Shown piece after piece: positions 37,621-48,527 of a stretch of 64,000 nt of DNA. Origin of the DNA: Rhodeus uyekii. Taxonomy: Eukaryota; Chordata; Actinopteri; Cypriniformes; Acheilognathidae. Each line of letters starts with the position of its first letter. Position 1 is the stretch's first letter. The DNA is taken from assembly GCA_037043235.1 (NCBI GenBank), contig JAWRVZ010000096.1:682001-746000 (forward strand), written 5' to 3'. The notes below the pieces were generated by a model. It was given only the letters and a program-made list of their open reading frames with translations. It was not told the DNA's origin and made no database searches. The translations under genes were made by a program, and so were the position numbers.

Positions 37621-38289
37621 TGAAGCACATTTTAACTAAAGCACTACACTTATCATTTACATTTTGTTATGCAAATGATTTCAATGCAAACATTGCTTTA
37701 ATTAAAAAAAAATTATGTTAAACTTAATTTGTAAGGTTTTCTTTCAAATACATGAGAAGATGGGTAATGATATTATCTTCTCTCCCCCAGGGCCATGCCC
37801 AGACCAACTTTCCTGACATCGCAACACCAAAGAAGGTGCAAAAAGGCTGCAGGGAGGGTCATCCCATGCTGTATGACCACATTGTGCTCATGTTGGATGG
37901 CCAGTTGATCACAGAGAGGACATCTCAATGGCACTGGGCCTCCTCCTGTCTGTATATTTTGTCTTTGGAATTCAGTATCCTAAAGGACTGAAAAAGACAC
38001 TGACTTCTGGAAAATTGAAGGATGCAGATGGACTTCCTATTGCTGTTAAATGAGTGTACAACTCTATCTGTGAGTAGACTTGAGTCAGTCTCTCTTTCTG
38101 GGCCTCTTCAAGTTCTTCTTCCAGTTTGTAATGTTCTTGAAATTCTAAAGGTCTTACAAAAATGTTGTGTTAATGTTAAATGTTCCCATGTTTGTGGTTG
38201 CACTGATTACAGGGAAACAGTAAATGTAAACCAGTACTGTTTTTTTGTTGTTGTTTTTTTACTTTCACATATCTTATGATTTTGTATGT

Positions 38290-41200
38290 GTATAAAGGAG
38301 GAATGTGTTGTGATATTTTATACACACACACACTATTCTGTATAGTACCTTTAAAGATGGGCGCTATATAGCACTTAAAATGGTTCCCCTATGATTACGA
38401 GCCAAAGAACCACTTTTAGTGCTATATTGCACCATTTTTTTGTGTAGCCGGTTGTAGCGCACAACTTTATCAACATCCCTCTTTGGCGCTCTTCCCAAAG
38501 CATGCCACCACAGGTCGGCCAACTTTATTACACTATCACTGTGACTTAAAAGCAGTCACAACCATATTAAAATGGCCATCCAATAATGACATACTCTGGA
38601 GGAGTTGAGACCAAACCATTGCCAGAGGTACCCTGGACCTGCTAGGGTGCTGTCTGGTGTTGGGGCTGGCAGTGGGTTTTTAAACCGCCAGTAAAGCCAG
38701 CTATGCTAAACATTAGAGCAAATTAGGCAGGCAGAGAAGAACTCATTCCTCAAAGAGAAGTGTATAAGCGATGAGAAAGACAGAAAGCACAAGAGAGAAG
38801 AGGACGACGCGGATGAAGATATCAAATTAAATGTCAGCTCATTTGAATGCTTGAATAATTGTAAAGAAAAAAATAATAAATAATAGTAAATAAATGGCCA
38901 CTGACATTTAGCTTGATGTTGAAGACATATCTTCAAATAAAGTCATCACATTGACCGTTCATTCATTATTTTAAATTATTTATGCATTAATTAGTATTAA
39001 TGAACTAAGTATTAGCGATTTCTGGTCTGTGTACCTACACTTCTGTTCAAAAGTTTGGGGAGAAAATGAATGCTTTTAAAAGGCAATGACGTATTTGTCA
39101 CAGTCATGTTATGTCTCGTCACTTCCTGTTGCCTCTTGTGTGATCCATTGTTTCCGTCAGCCACGTCCCATTGTTAGTCTCGTCAGGTGTTCCCCATTAT
39201 CCTGTGTATTTAAACCCTCATGTTCTCCCTTGTCTTTGTCGATTCTTAATGTTTCCATGATGTTCCTGTCTGCGTGTTTCCTAGTTCCAAGTTTCCTTGA
39301 GCCTTGCATAAGTTAGCCGTTTTCCTTTGTATTTAAAGTCTTTTGGTTTTTGTTGAATAAATACACTCACCGCGAGGTCTTGATTTTACATTGCTAACAT
39401 TTCTGAGCGTTATTATCCTGTCCTGATTGCCTCTTACTAGTGATGGCGAGATGAAGCCTCATGAAGCATTGAACCTTTTCACCCAAGTGGTTCACAAAAG
39501 GGTTCATTTCTCGAAGCCTCATTTGCTCACAAAACCATCTAGTGTCCAAAGAGTATAAAACAATCAGATACATTACATATGTGCCTGATGTGGTGTGTGA
39601 TACATTGTGTATATGTAATGTATATGTTCTTGTGATATATAATAATTGTACTAACTTAACTTTGTAATACTGTATATATATTGGCTTGAAATTTACGGGA
39701 CTATCAACTATGTCAACAATTGTTGGATTGTCTGTGTTTTTATAATTTGTCTGAAACTATAATGTGCTGCTGTTTTTTGACCAGGTCTCCCTGGAAGAAA
39801 AGATTAAGATATCTCAATGGGATTTTCCTGGATAAATAAATCAATCAATCAAATGTATGTAAATCAATTGTTTGGTCATAGGCAGACGGGGCAAAATTAT
39901 GATTGTATAAGTGTCTGGGTTTAACTGGGCAGAGGGCAGTGAATGTGCTTGTGTATCTGGGACTGTGATTTTTGGAAACAAGAAAAATACTGAAGAGGAT
40001 ATACTTCAGGAGGTTTTATTCAAGAATATTATTTTTCAACTGTTTTAGGGCTAAGATGATGTATTAAATGTTGAAAAAAATCATATGATGTTTTTTTACT
40101 TCTCCTGCCTTTGAAAACACCCTTTCACAAGGCACATATAGGGAAAATAAAGGGATTTATTTGATTTATGCGCAATTTAGTTTGATCATATTCACATATT
40201 TAAAAAAGAAATATTTGTATGCAAATTAGTTATAGGTTAATGCGCGGTGATTGACCAATGAGAGCTCTCTGTCATTTCGCGCCGTCCGCGTTCACGAGCA
40301 CGCGCAATGACAGACTAGACGAGCCTGAGGGAGAAGAGCAGACGTGATCGATCGCAGTGATCCAAATTGAAACCATTCAGAGAAACAAAACCGTTGAAAA
40401 GTTGAGATTTTGTTAAATTGATGCATGCTGAACAAGAAGCTAACTGCATAGAGTAATACACTCCAGTAGGTGAGTCAGTATCATATAATTAATGATAAAT
40501 ATGCTCTATTACTTTATAATAAAGTATAATTACTGCTATTAAACAGTAATCTAGTTGCTGTAAACGTGTTATTTTCTCTTGGAATTGTGATTTTTGATCA
40601 GAATAGTCGTAAATGTCTAACGCGAAATGCGCGGTCATTTCTACATTGCAGTTCGCGCCGCCATTTCGCGGTCACGCGCGCCTGTAATTGAGCGAGACTG
40701 TGTGAGAGAAAAATCAACCAAAGGTAAAACAAATGTTTCACCAATTTAGTGAAAATGATTTGTTACGGGTTAAGTGAGTGATTATACTTCACTTCAGTAT
40801 AATCACTGAAGTGTGAGTGATTATAGTGAACCGTGTGAATATTTGTTCCTTTCAGAGTTTCACCGTCGCCATTGATTGTTGGCCAGGTGTCCATATAAGA
40901 GTGAAAGATATTGACTGAGGTAAATTGATGTGATTTATATCAGTTCACGAAGAAATTGTGAATGTAATTGTATTATATGTTATTCTGGATCTTTGATGTG
41001 GAGTTATTTTGAAATTTACTAAATGAATATTCTGGTCTGTGATCAGGCCAGTTTTTTTTCCTTGTTTCTTTGCTCTCTTTTCTTTACTTTCCTCTTGTTT
41101 GATTTTTGGAAACGTGACACCCGAATGACCTTCTGTGACACCCTGGGAACTTCACGCTCGATAGCGAGCCGACCAAACCTCTAGCAGAAGAGAAGAAAAA

Positions 41201-41640
41201 CGTGGAGAGGACGACGATATCCTTTCATTGAGTCTTTGATTCATCCCAAGTCCAGATCAAGAGGCTTTGTAACCTCATGAGAACACTTGAGATTTTTGAG
41301 AGTAACTTCATCTATCCTCTTTTTTTAAACTATATTACTTTTTGGGTATTGAATTAATTCTATTATATATGTATATAGAAGAAAAACGAGTGCACTCAAG
41401 AGAAATTGTCATGGTTTATTGTTTGTGATATTGTAACTTTATTTTATTTACTTTTTTTATTTCTGTTTTAAGTGAACCAATTATATTTATATTCCTAATT
41501 TAACCTTGTATCTGTCTGTTCTTTCTCATCCCAACCCGCTACCTCCTTAGCGACCCTTAGATCTTCTGATGAGCCCAAATTTCAAATGTATTGCGCAGTA
41601 AGCAATCTATTCAATTGTCAATTCTTAGTGTAATACGCAG
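38290..41640. other. Repeat-rich intergenic DNA, no gene supported
   Basis: It includes a pyrimidine-rich repeat ending in AATAAA (39086-39365), a dispersed word 'agtgatggcgagatgaagcc' (about 39440), and a CpG-containing block at 40240-40340 and 40620-40690 followed by donor-like gtgagtcag and gtaaaac. The CpG block could be an element promoter. No open frame of interest follows until 41655. Confidence 0.4.
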
Positions 41641-41654
41641 GAATCTGCTGCAAT

Positions 41655-41990
41655 TTGGCAAGCCAGGAGGTGGCGCTGTTGTGGAGAACTAACAGCTACA
41701 CATTTGATTTTCCTTTTTTTTTTTTTGCTCTTAAGCAAGCTACGATAATGGAAATTATTGAAGCTGAAGGGATTATTTTCCCAAACTCTGTAATAGTCAG
41801 TGGTTTAACCGAGACGGAGAGCGATGACGAATTGTTTGGTTTCGGCTAAATTAGAAGAAGAAGGTCCTAGAGTGAGCCGTCGTGAGTTAAAGAAGCAGAT
41901 TGTTAAGCTTCAGAGTCAGTTAGCTAATCTTGTAGTCCGTGAGAGTTTAGTCCGTCTGTTTTCGTGTATGTATTCGTGTTACGACCCCTA
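41655..41990 (+). pseudogene. Retroelement gag-like fragment
   Basis: A plus-strand frame reads ...MEIIEAEGIIFPNSVIVSG then LTETESDDELFGFG and stops; a shifted frame continues LEEEGPRVSRRELKKQIVKL then QSQLANLVVRESLVRLFS. This resembles the N-terminus of gag/PNMA-like proteins, with a short conserved head followed by a charged helix. The frameshift and missing remainder make it a fragment. The assignment is tentative. Confidence 0.3.
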
Positions 41991-42542
41991 GTAGGTGTAA
42001 GTCTAGGTACGTAGAGGTGTAACAAAGGAATAGGGAAAAATAAATATATACAAGTATAAATAAATTAAGGCCGCGCTAATTCAAAGTATGTAAGAATGTC
42101 AATCTGCAACTTTATGAAGTGAAAAACGAAAAACAGAGTCAAAGTGAAATCAAAACTAGTTTTATTATTAAAAATGACACCAGTTTACAACCATCAAGAA
42201 AACATGAAGTGAAATAATTAATAAAGAAACACTTACAAACATTAAAAAGATTTGGGAGACAAAGAGCGGGACAAAAGAAAAGAAATAAACAGGACGAAAC
42301 CTTTGGTTTCTAGAACCAAAAGAACCTCTAATCTAAAAAAGAAACTAAACAAATGTTTGGCGAACGCCAACTAACTTCACTGACTAAAAACAAAAATACA
42401 ATCGATAGCTCCCGCTGCTAAACTAGTGAATCTAAACACAAATCAATCTCTGCGTGATGCCGTGTGTCACATGACTGACTAAACTCGTCTTCCCACTTGT
42501 GTCGGTCGTGGGTGTGGTACATTCAAGGTACATTGGACAATG

Positions 42543-43375
42543 CCACAAAATGCTTGCAATTGCTTGCTGTACCTGAGGGGGGGCAGTGTGAGCAGAAGTC
42601 TGAGAGCCGGCTCTTACACCCACCCGTGATTGACCCAATGTAAATCAATTTTACAAATGCGAGGAAACCATTGCAAATGTTACAGCTGCTGCGGAAGTAT
42701 CTCTGCTCTCCCAAACACAATCCCTGAGACACCGCCTACAATAAACAAAGAAACAGTGTTTGAAATGATCAGCATAAAAGATCAGAACTGAGCTCTGCAT
42801 CTAAAATAAGAAATTTCACGCTCACTGAGGATCTTTGAATATGTAATCCTGAAAATATGTGTTGGCTGTGATGCTTTTCATTCATTTCAGTTCAGATTGG
42901 GGATTGTTAAAAAGGTCATACAATTATAGCATAAACTAAATAGGCAGCTCACTATGTTTTGGAACAATGTTGGTTTGTCTCTGTATCTCTTTTCCTGACT
43001 TCCAACTTGCTCTTCAGGTTCAGGTTGTTGTGCCGGTCCATCACAGCCAGTGAAAATAATAATCAAATCTGTAATTAGAGATCAGATCAGAGGTATGTGT
43101 ATCTGGGAATCCCCCCATAAGGGATCACTGAAAAAGCTTCAGAGAGGCGATGAGAGACTGGACAATTATTTTGACGTCAGGAACTCGATAGAAAAACCTG
43201 TCAGAAGTGGGAAAAATACTTTTGAGCATCTGCAGTTATAAACCAAAACCACAAAATGCTTGCAATTGCTTGCTGTACCTGAGGGGGCGCAGTGTGAGAA
43301 AGAGTCTGAGAGCCGGCTCTTACACTCACCCGTGATTGACCCAACAATGTAAATCAAATCTACAAACGTATAATT
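42543..43375. repeat. Two direct copies of a ~115-bp block
   Basis: 42543-42660 and 43250-43370 share 'cacaaaatgcttgcaattgc', 'ttgctgtacctgaggggg', 'tctgagagccggctcttaca' and 'acccgtgattgacccaa'. Both are in the same orientation. The 60-bp inverted repeat (42868-42927 / 43370-43429) overlaps the end of the second copy. Confidence 0.8.
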
Positions 43376-43429
43376 GTATGACCTTTTTAACAATCCCCAA
43401 TCTGAATTGAAATGAATGAAAAGCATCAC
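42868..43429. repeat. 60-bp inverted repeat with 1 mismatch, 442-bp spacer
   Basis: Arm 42868-42927 (starting gtgatgcttttcattcattt) and arm 43370-43429 are reverse complements at 59 of 60 positions. The homology stops sharply on both sides. No target duplication or known terminal motif is evident. The spacer carries a ~115-bp direct-repeat copy and a 'gacgtcag' word. Confidence 0.85.
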
Positions 43430-43455
43430 TTGAAACTTACAGAAATTGGTTAAAA

Positions 43456-43562
43456 AACAACTTTTATTTTACCTTAACCGACCGATCTCTGTATGTCGTT
43501 AGTGACGTGAGCCAAGCTTATTTATACCCGGACGTCACGTGACTCCGGGTCATCGTTTATTT
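43456..43562. repeat. Right-end copy of the 33597-34110 repeat
   Basis: It is nearly identical to 33985-34104 through 'tgtcgttagtgacgtgagcc' and 'acccggacgtcacgtgactc', with a short deletion near its start. Confidence 0.8.
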
Positions 43563-43596
43563 AGAGACCCTGGCGTTATACATAACTATATTCCAG

Positions 43597-44240
43597 TTGT
43601 CTAGAGATAGGATCTATCATTAAAAAGTGCAAATGTACAAATGGGGATACCATGTACTTCAATCAATAAAAAGATAGTGATCATTACATCCTCCCACATT
43701 AACTTTAATGGCTAATTATGAGCGGTCCTTGTAAATGTGTCTCTTATAAGGCGTCCACGGCCCCAAAAACCCCCTGATTTAGATGAAGTGTTGATGATGA
43801 ACTGCACATCAATAAATCCCAGCAATCCCCAATCTGCCGCTGATACAGGAAGGCATTTTTATGACATATGTAAGAAACTATATTGTTTAAATTACATTTC
43901 GTATTGCAAAATAATAATATATGTGGCAGAAATATTCTCTCAGAAGATAAATGCGCCCCTACCATATAAAAACACAAACACAGATTGACAGAAAATGGCA
44001 GGGAAAGAGTTAATTATACATTATAATTTTCCATCAATGTAACGTGTCCTTGTTAGTGGTGTAAAGACACGCCAGCAGAGAGAGCCTCACCCTCACCCGT
44101 CCTGACGGTCTCTTCCAAACATCGTTTCATGCTCGTCCTCAACTCTGTTCTTTACACATTTTAAATTGATAATTCCTCCTCCTGTATCTTCAACTCCACG
44201 TTCAGCAGCTGAAGATCAGGTTATGTGAAGTAGTATTATC
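43597..44240. repeat. Segmental duplicate of 26640-26897 plus 29037-29410 (empty-site copy)
   Basis: The sequence aligns to both flanks of the hAT-like insertion at 26898-29036 and runs through the insertion point without interruption near 43860-43865. It includes the identical 102-bp block (43751-43852) and a diverged copy of the exon-like segment 29264-29381 at about 44095-44207. Confidence 0.85.
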
Positions 44241-44394
44241 TGTCATATATCTAATATATATATTATCTGTGTATTACCCTGTCATCTGTAGTATTATCAG
44301 AGATGATGAGTCATTTTTACGCATAGGGGATTGTTGTCCGAACAGTGTTTGAGTGACTGGATTAGGGGAATAAAGTGGGAGCAACGGCACTTGG

Positions 44395-44765
44395 CTCAGT
44401 CTCACACCTGAAAAAAGACGATCCATGCGTACAATATATTGTCAAAATATATCGCTCCTTTGTGTGGGTTGGTGTGTCCTGTACGACAGCGGGTGTAATA
44501 CTGGCAAAATATCTGGATCTCCCAAAGACACCCAGAGCAAACATCTTCATCCCAGTGTGAAGAAGCTACAGATTAATCCATTACACACCTGAAAAAAGAC
44601 GATCCATGCGTACAATATATTGTCAAAATGTATCGCTCCTTTATGTGTTTTGTGTGTACGACAGCGGGTGAGAAACCGGCAAAATATCTGGATAAAAAGG
44701 CAACACAAACACTGTGACGTCACGCCGGTCGTTCGCTCTCTTGGCCAGTGAAGGAACATGAACAC
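44395..44765 (-). pseudogene. Shuffled tandem copies of T-type calcium channel-like exons
   Basis: Two ~180-bp units, in tandem on the minus strand, each join two pieces from different parts of a Cav3 channel. One is KGAIHFDNILYAWIVFFQ, resembling the pore-region exon of repeat I (family form 'GAINFDNI-YAWI-IFQ'). The other is GLICSFFTL ... KMFALGVFGRSRYFAS, the S2-S3 segment also at 30818-30938, here with a frameshift around 'LG'. In the intact family these pieces are far apart in the protein and separated by introns. The units repeat 'gacgatccatgcgtacaata' at about 44417 and 44598. Non-functional, exon-shuffled pseudogene. Confidence 0.5.
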
Positions 44766-45488
44766 GCTTGTTCTGAAATAAGGAAGAGGAACTTGAAAGG
44801 ACTGTTGAATCCAATATGTTTACAAATATGCAAACGTTACCAAGCGGTTTCCTCTATTCTGATCTACTGCCTTGTTATCGACCCGTTGCCTGTTTATTCT
44901 GAGCTGTTTCTGGATTCTCCTGTGGACTTGTTTGCTTGTTGAACTGCTATTGTGTATTTGTCCTGAATAAAACTTCCGCTCACGGATAGTGAAATGGCCA
45001 AATGAAGCGTTTCAAAGCATTATTGCTCTGATACAATTGTGTTGAAAATGGTTAATTACTGGAAGCTTCATTCAGACAGAAATTGCAGCAGCTTCTCCTG
45101 GTGAAGTAAATGTAACGCAACGAAGCCGACAACCAGAAAATGCAAGTAGTTTTATATGTTAACGCCCCGTTTATTACATGTTTACTGAGCCGATCAAAGC
45201 TTTAACCGTGTTATTGCTGTCAAACTCATTTATGTGGGTGAATTTCATGTGTGCACCTTGATAATAAAACATTAAGCATGATGTGTGTGTGTGTGTAATT
45301 ATTTCTTTGCCAAGGACAGAAGATCAGACCAGCTTAAAAAAAGTTGGAAACCATCACAGAAATTCTACTGGTTTCTATTAAAATACCAATAGGCTAAATT
45401 GGCTTTTACCATTTAAACCACTAAGGATTTATTATTTTTTTGTAGTGTGTTTGGGACGTATTCCATTTTTTATAGTTTTATAGACATT

Positions 45489-45961
45489 TTTTATAGTTAA
45501 TTTAATTTCCATGTCTTTATTTTTCTATTAAACAAAATGTTGAGATGTTACCAGTTTGTCTTAGGATTTAATGCCCAATAACACATATCAGTAGAGACCC
45601 ACAGAGGTCTTATGAGGTGCCATATAGCACCAGGTGTATATGGCACCTCATAACGGTTCTTTTCTTCTTCGGTTGGTGGTGTGCCGTGTGATTTTTTTCA
45701 ATGAAAATATGTACCTTGGCTCATAAAAGGTTGAAAAACACTGATCTATACCAATAAAAAACATGTTTTTTTCCCATAGTTACGGATCTGGACTGGATTA
45801 ATTTGTTTTCTATGTTTTCTTTTTTATAGTTAATTAATGGATTGGATTAATGAATGGATGGATTAATTTGTTTTCTATGTTTTTCATTTTTTATAGTTAA
45901 TTTAATTTCCATGTCTTTATTTTTCTATTAAACAAAATGTTGAGATGTTACCAGTTTGTCT
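45489..45961. repeat. Two direct copies of a ~72-bp block
   Basis: 45489-45560 and 45889-45961 share 'tttttatagttaatttaatt' through 'tgagatgttaccagtttgtc' essentially unchanged. They flank about 330 bp that contains the hairpin at 45610-45653. Confidence 0.85.
45610..45653. repeat. Perfect 17-bp arm hairpin
   Basis: Arms ttatgaggtgccatata and its exact reverse complement, separated by gcaccaggtg. Related 'gctatatagcac' words occur near 38350-38440, suggesting a small palindromic repeat family. Confidence 0.85.
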
Positions 45962-48527
45962 GAGCCTTTGCTTATATACGGTTGATTTTTATTGCCAAGC
46001 TCTCATAAGGACTAAATAAGCATCATATTAGTATATGTCAATCATATATAACAAAACATTTATAACCCTAAGAAAAGCTGAATAACAGGTTTAGAAAATA
46101 AGATTTAGCACGTAACAAGTGAGATCTTTAGTAAATAGCAATTAAAATGAAATCCTTCAAATTTATTCTAAATAATTACATCACACTCCTCCACAAATGC
46201 TAGTTATAAACCAATCAAAGCCTGAAGACACACGTCCACAAAGACAATGATTATGATTGATATGAATGATTGAATATACCAGTCTAGATCTCTGACAGTC
46301 TAGAGCTTTTATTTTTATTTTGGCTGCCCCTGAAATGGGTCGTAATATTGACACAAAACTAAATATTGACAAAGAACGTCCTCACTCAAGGACATGCACA
46401 GTTCAGTTCAATACTAACGTTTGCCATCTTTAACTTGTTTAACTGAATGTCCAACAGCAAAAGTTTTTACACACAAGACTGAAATAAGAGGGCACAGTTT
46501 ATCAGATCCATTTGAAAGTTACATTTGTTTCTGTAGAACAGACTAACTTTGTGTTTTCTTTCAGAAACATAACTGGTCCAAATAATGTTATTATTAAAAT
46601 AAATTGAATGAGCATCATAAAAACTTGATCTAGCAGTGGACAAGAAAATATTTTACATATCTATGTGTCTGTTTGTTGTGGAGAGAAATGAGTTTAACTT
46701 TTAATTGAAGACTAACTTACAGGGAAAACTTTTTTTACAGTAAAAGTTTTTACAGTTTAAAAGGGAGGACAAGAAGTTAAGCACCACATTTTTAAAATGC
46801 AAATTCCAGTGTGTTGTGATATGTGTTCCTCTGTGTTGTGTAAAAAGTCATGATGGACACCAATTTACGCTTTAGGATGACATTTTTATTCTATTTGCAA
46901 CACAGAACGGCGGTCACCAGTTTCGGGAATCAATCTCGCACATGTTCTATAATGGAGGTGAACATTAAATTTGATATTACCACAAATATTGTAACACGTG
47001 TCCCTGTTTCTGTCTGGGTCTTCCTTGTCACTTCCTGTCAGTCTTGTCTTTGTTTCACTTCCTGTCTCTCGGGTTATTGTTTCACTCCCTACACCTGTCT
47101 TGTAATCACTTCCTCGTTAGTCTCCCAGGTGTTGCTGTTTCCCCTTGTGTATAAATCACTTGTGCATTTCCCTGGTGTTTGTCAGTTGTTAATGAAGTTT
47201 ACGGTGAAGTGTGTGGATGTTCAGCCTGTCTTCCTGAGTTTTGTCTAAGTTTAGTTTTTGCACAAGTGTGCTTATTTGTTTTGTTATTTAAAGTGTTTTG
47301 TTTTGTTTATATTAAATTAGCTTTTGTGTTGAAATCCTGCCTTGCCTCGTCACCTTGCCTGTCTCCGCATCGCACACCAACACCGCATTCTTTATAACAA
47401 ATATAACAGTAGCACAAACACAAATCATACAATATGTTTCTAAACATTTATAAATGTCAATAGTAATTCATAAAACTGTTATACAATTAATACAATATAT
47501 TTTTCCCATTCAAACAGAGCTGTCTTAATTGAACACCATGGATTTAAAATTCATATGAAATGCATGACAAAAATGTATTTAATATATTACAACAAAACAA
47601 AACTTGAATTATTCTGTTTATACACTAACTCCTCTGCCATATAACTCGCCACAGGTCAAATGACTAAATTATTATAGGATTATAATAACTTTACAATATT
47701 ATTAGTTTAATTATACTATAATTATATGATTATACTATATTTTATAATATAAATTATAGGATTCAATTATTTATTTGAAGTGACCATCGCATGTACCCTT
47801 TGCTAAATGTCCCGTTCACCATCCACCAGTCCTTTCTCTATCTCCATTCATCAGTCCAGTCACCTCAACTCCTAGCTCTTCTTTCTTTCGTCTTCAGTCA
47901 TCAGTTTGCTGTTTACATGATCTTTAGCTCCAACTTTCTGCACACAGATAAGAAATGCCACTTTCACCTACATCACCAAACTACTTCTCTTTACTCAGTC
48001 AATCACCAGATCACCTTCATCATCACATGCTTCTCTGCTAAATAAACTCTTGTTTAGATCGTACCCGTGTTTGTGTTCTTCTGTTCTTGACACTAACGGA
48101 CTTGTGGAAGGGCCTTTCGTGACGGGATTTTGATGTTTGGTTTGGAACGCCCCTAACAGTTCAATCGCACGCCTCCACAAATGGAAGTTAATAACTTTAA
48201 AGTCAAAGCTTGAAGACACTGATTTCAGAAACCTGGGTTGTTAGTAGAATAATGGGAGGGACTGTGTTATCACTTAAGTTGTTTAGTGATATGAGAAAGT
48301 AAAACCAAACCAGGAATGAACTCTCATATCATATTATGTATTCATAATCTTGAGAACAGTGTTGAGATGAAGGTAAGAAAATTTGAGAAATAGGTTTTGG
48401 TACATAGATTCACTAAGATTTTTTGAATTCTGTTTTTTTTTTGGGTGTGTTTAAAGTTAAAAAAACATAAAATCCATTTTAACATAATATGTGTTTTCTT
48501 TTCTTTTAGCATCTGTGTCCTTCAGAG

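Larger units (their letters stand above)
36520..38060 (+). pseudogene. SAMD3-like multicopy gene remnant
   Basis: Exon-like pieces in family order: VISEHLRIIKEETEKLRPNM then QLLKERMALIKCYRRN after an acceptor at about 36521; FSDMASRVLQVSPSPLKEKF near 36810; PALFKEDSGLLFEVE with a donor near 37135; and GHAQTNFPDIATPKKV with ...GHPMLYDHIVLML after an acceptor near 37790. The order and motifs recall the C-terminal half of sterile-alpha-motif-domain-3-like proteins that are multicopy in teleosts. Frames are broken within pieces (for example after RRN at about 36635), so it is a pseudogene. No SAM domain was seen. Confidence 0.45.
44770..48360. other. Repeat-rich intergenic DNA upstream of the receptor gene
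   Basis: It contains pyrimidine-rich repeat copies (44760-44990, 46990-47400, 47790-48100), a duplicated ~72-bp block (45489-45961) and a small hairpin (45610-45653). A 132-codon frame at 46850-47248 falls mostly within the pyrimidine-rich repeat and is not treated as a gene. Confidence 0.45.

Noticed and set aside
46850..47248. 132-codon frame with Cys/Leu/Val-rich product
   Set aside because: Lies in a pyrimidine-rich dispersed repeat that recurs at 39086-39420 and elsewhere; hydrophobic appearance is due to C/T-rich codons.
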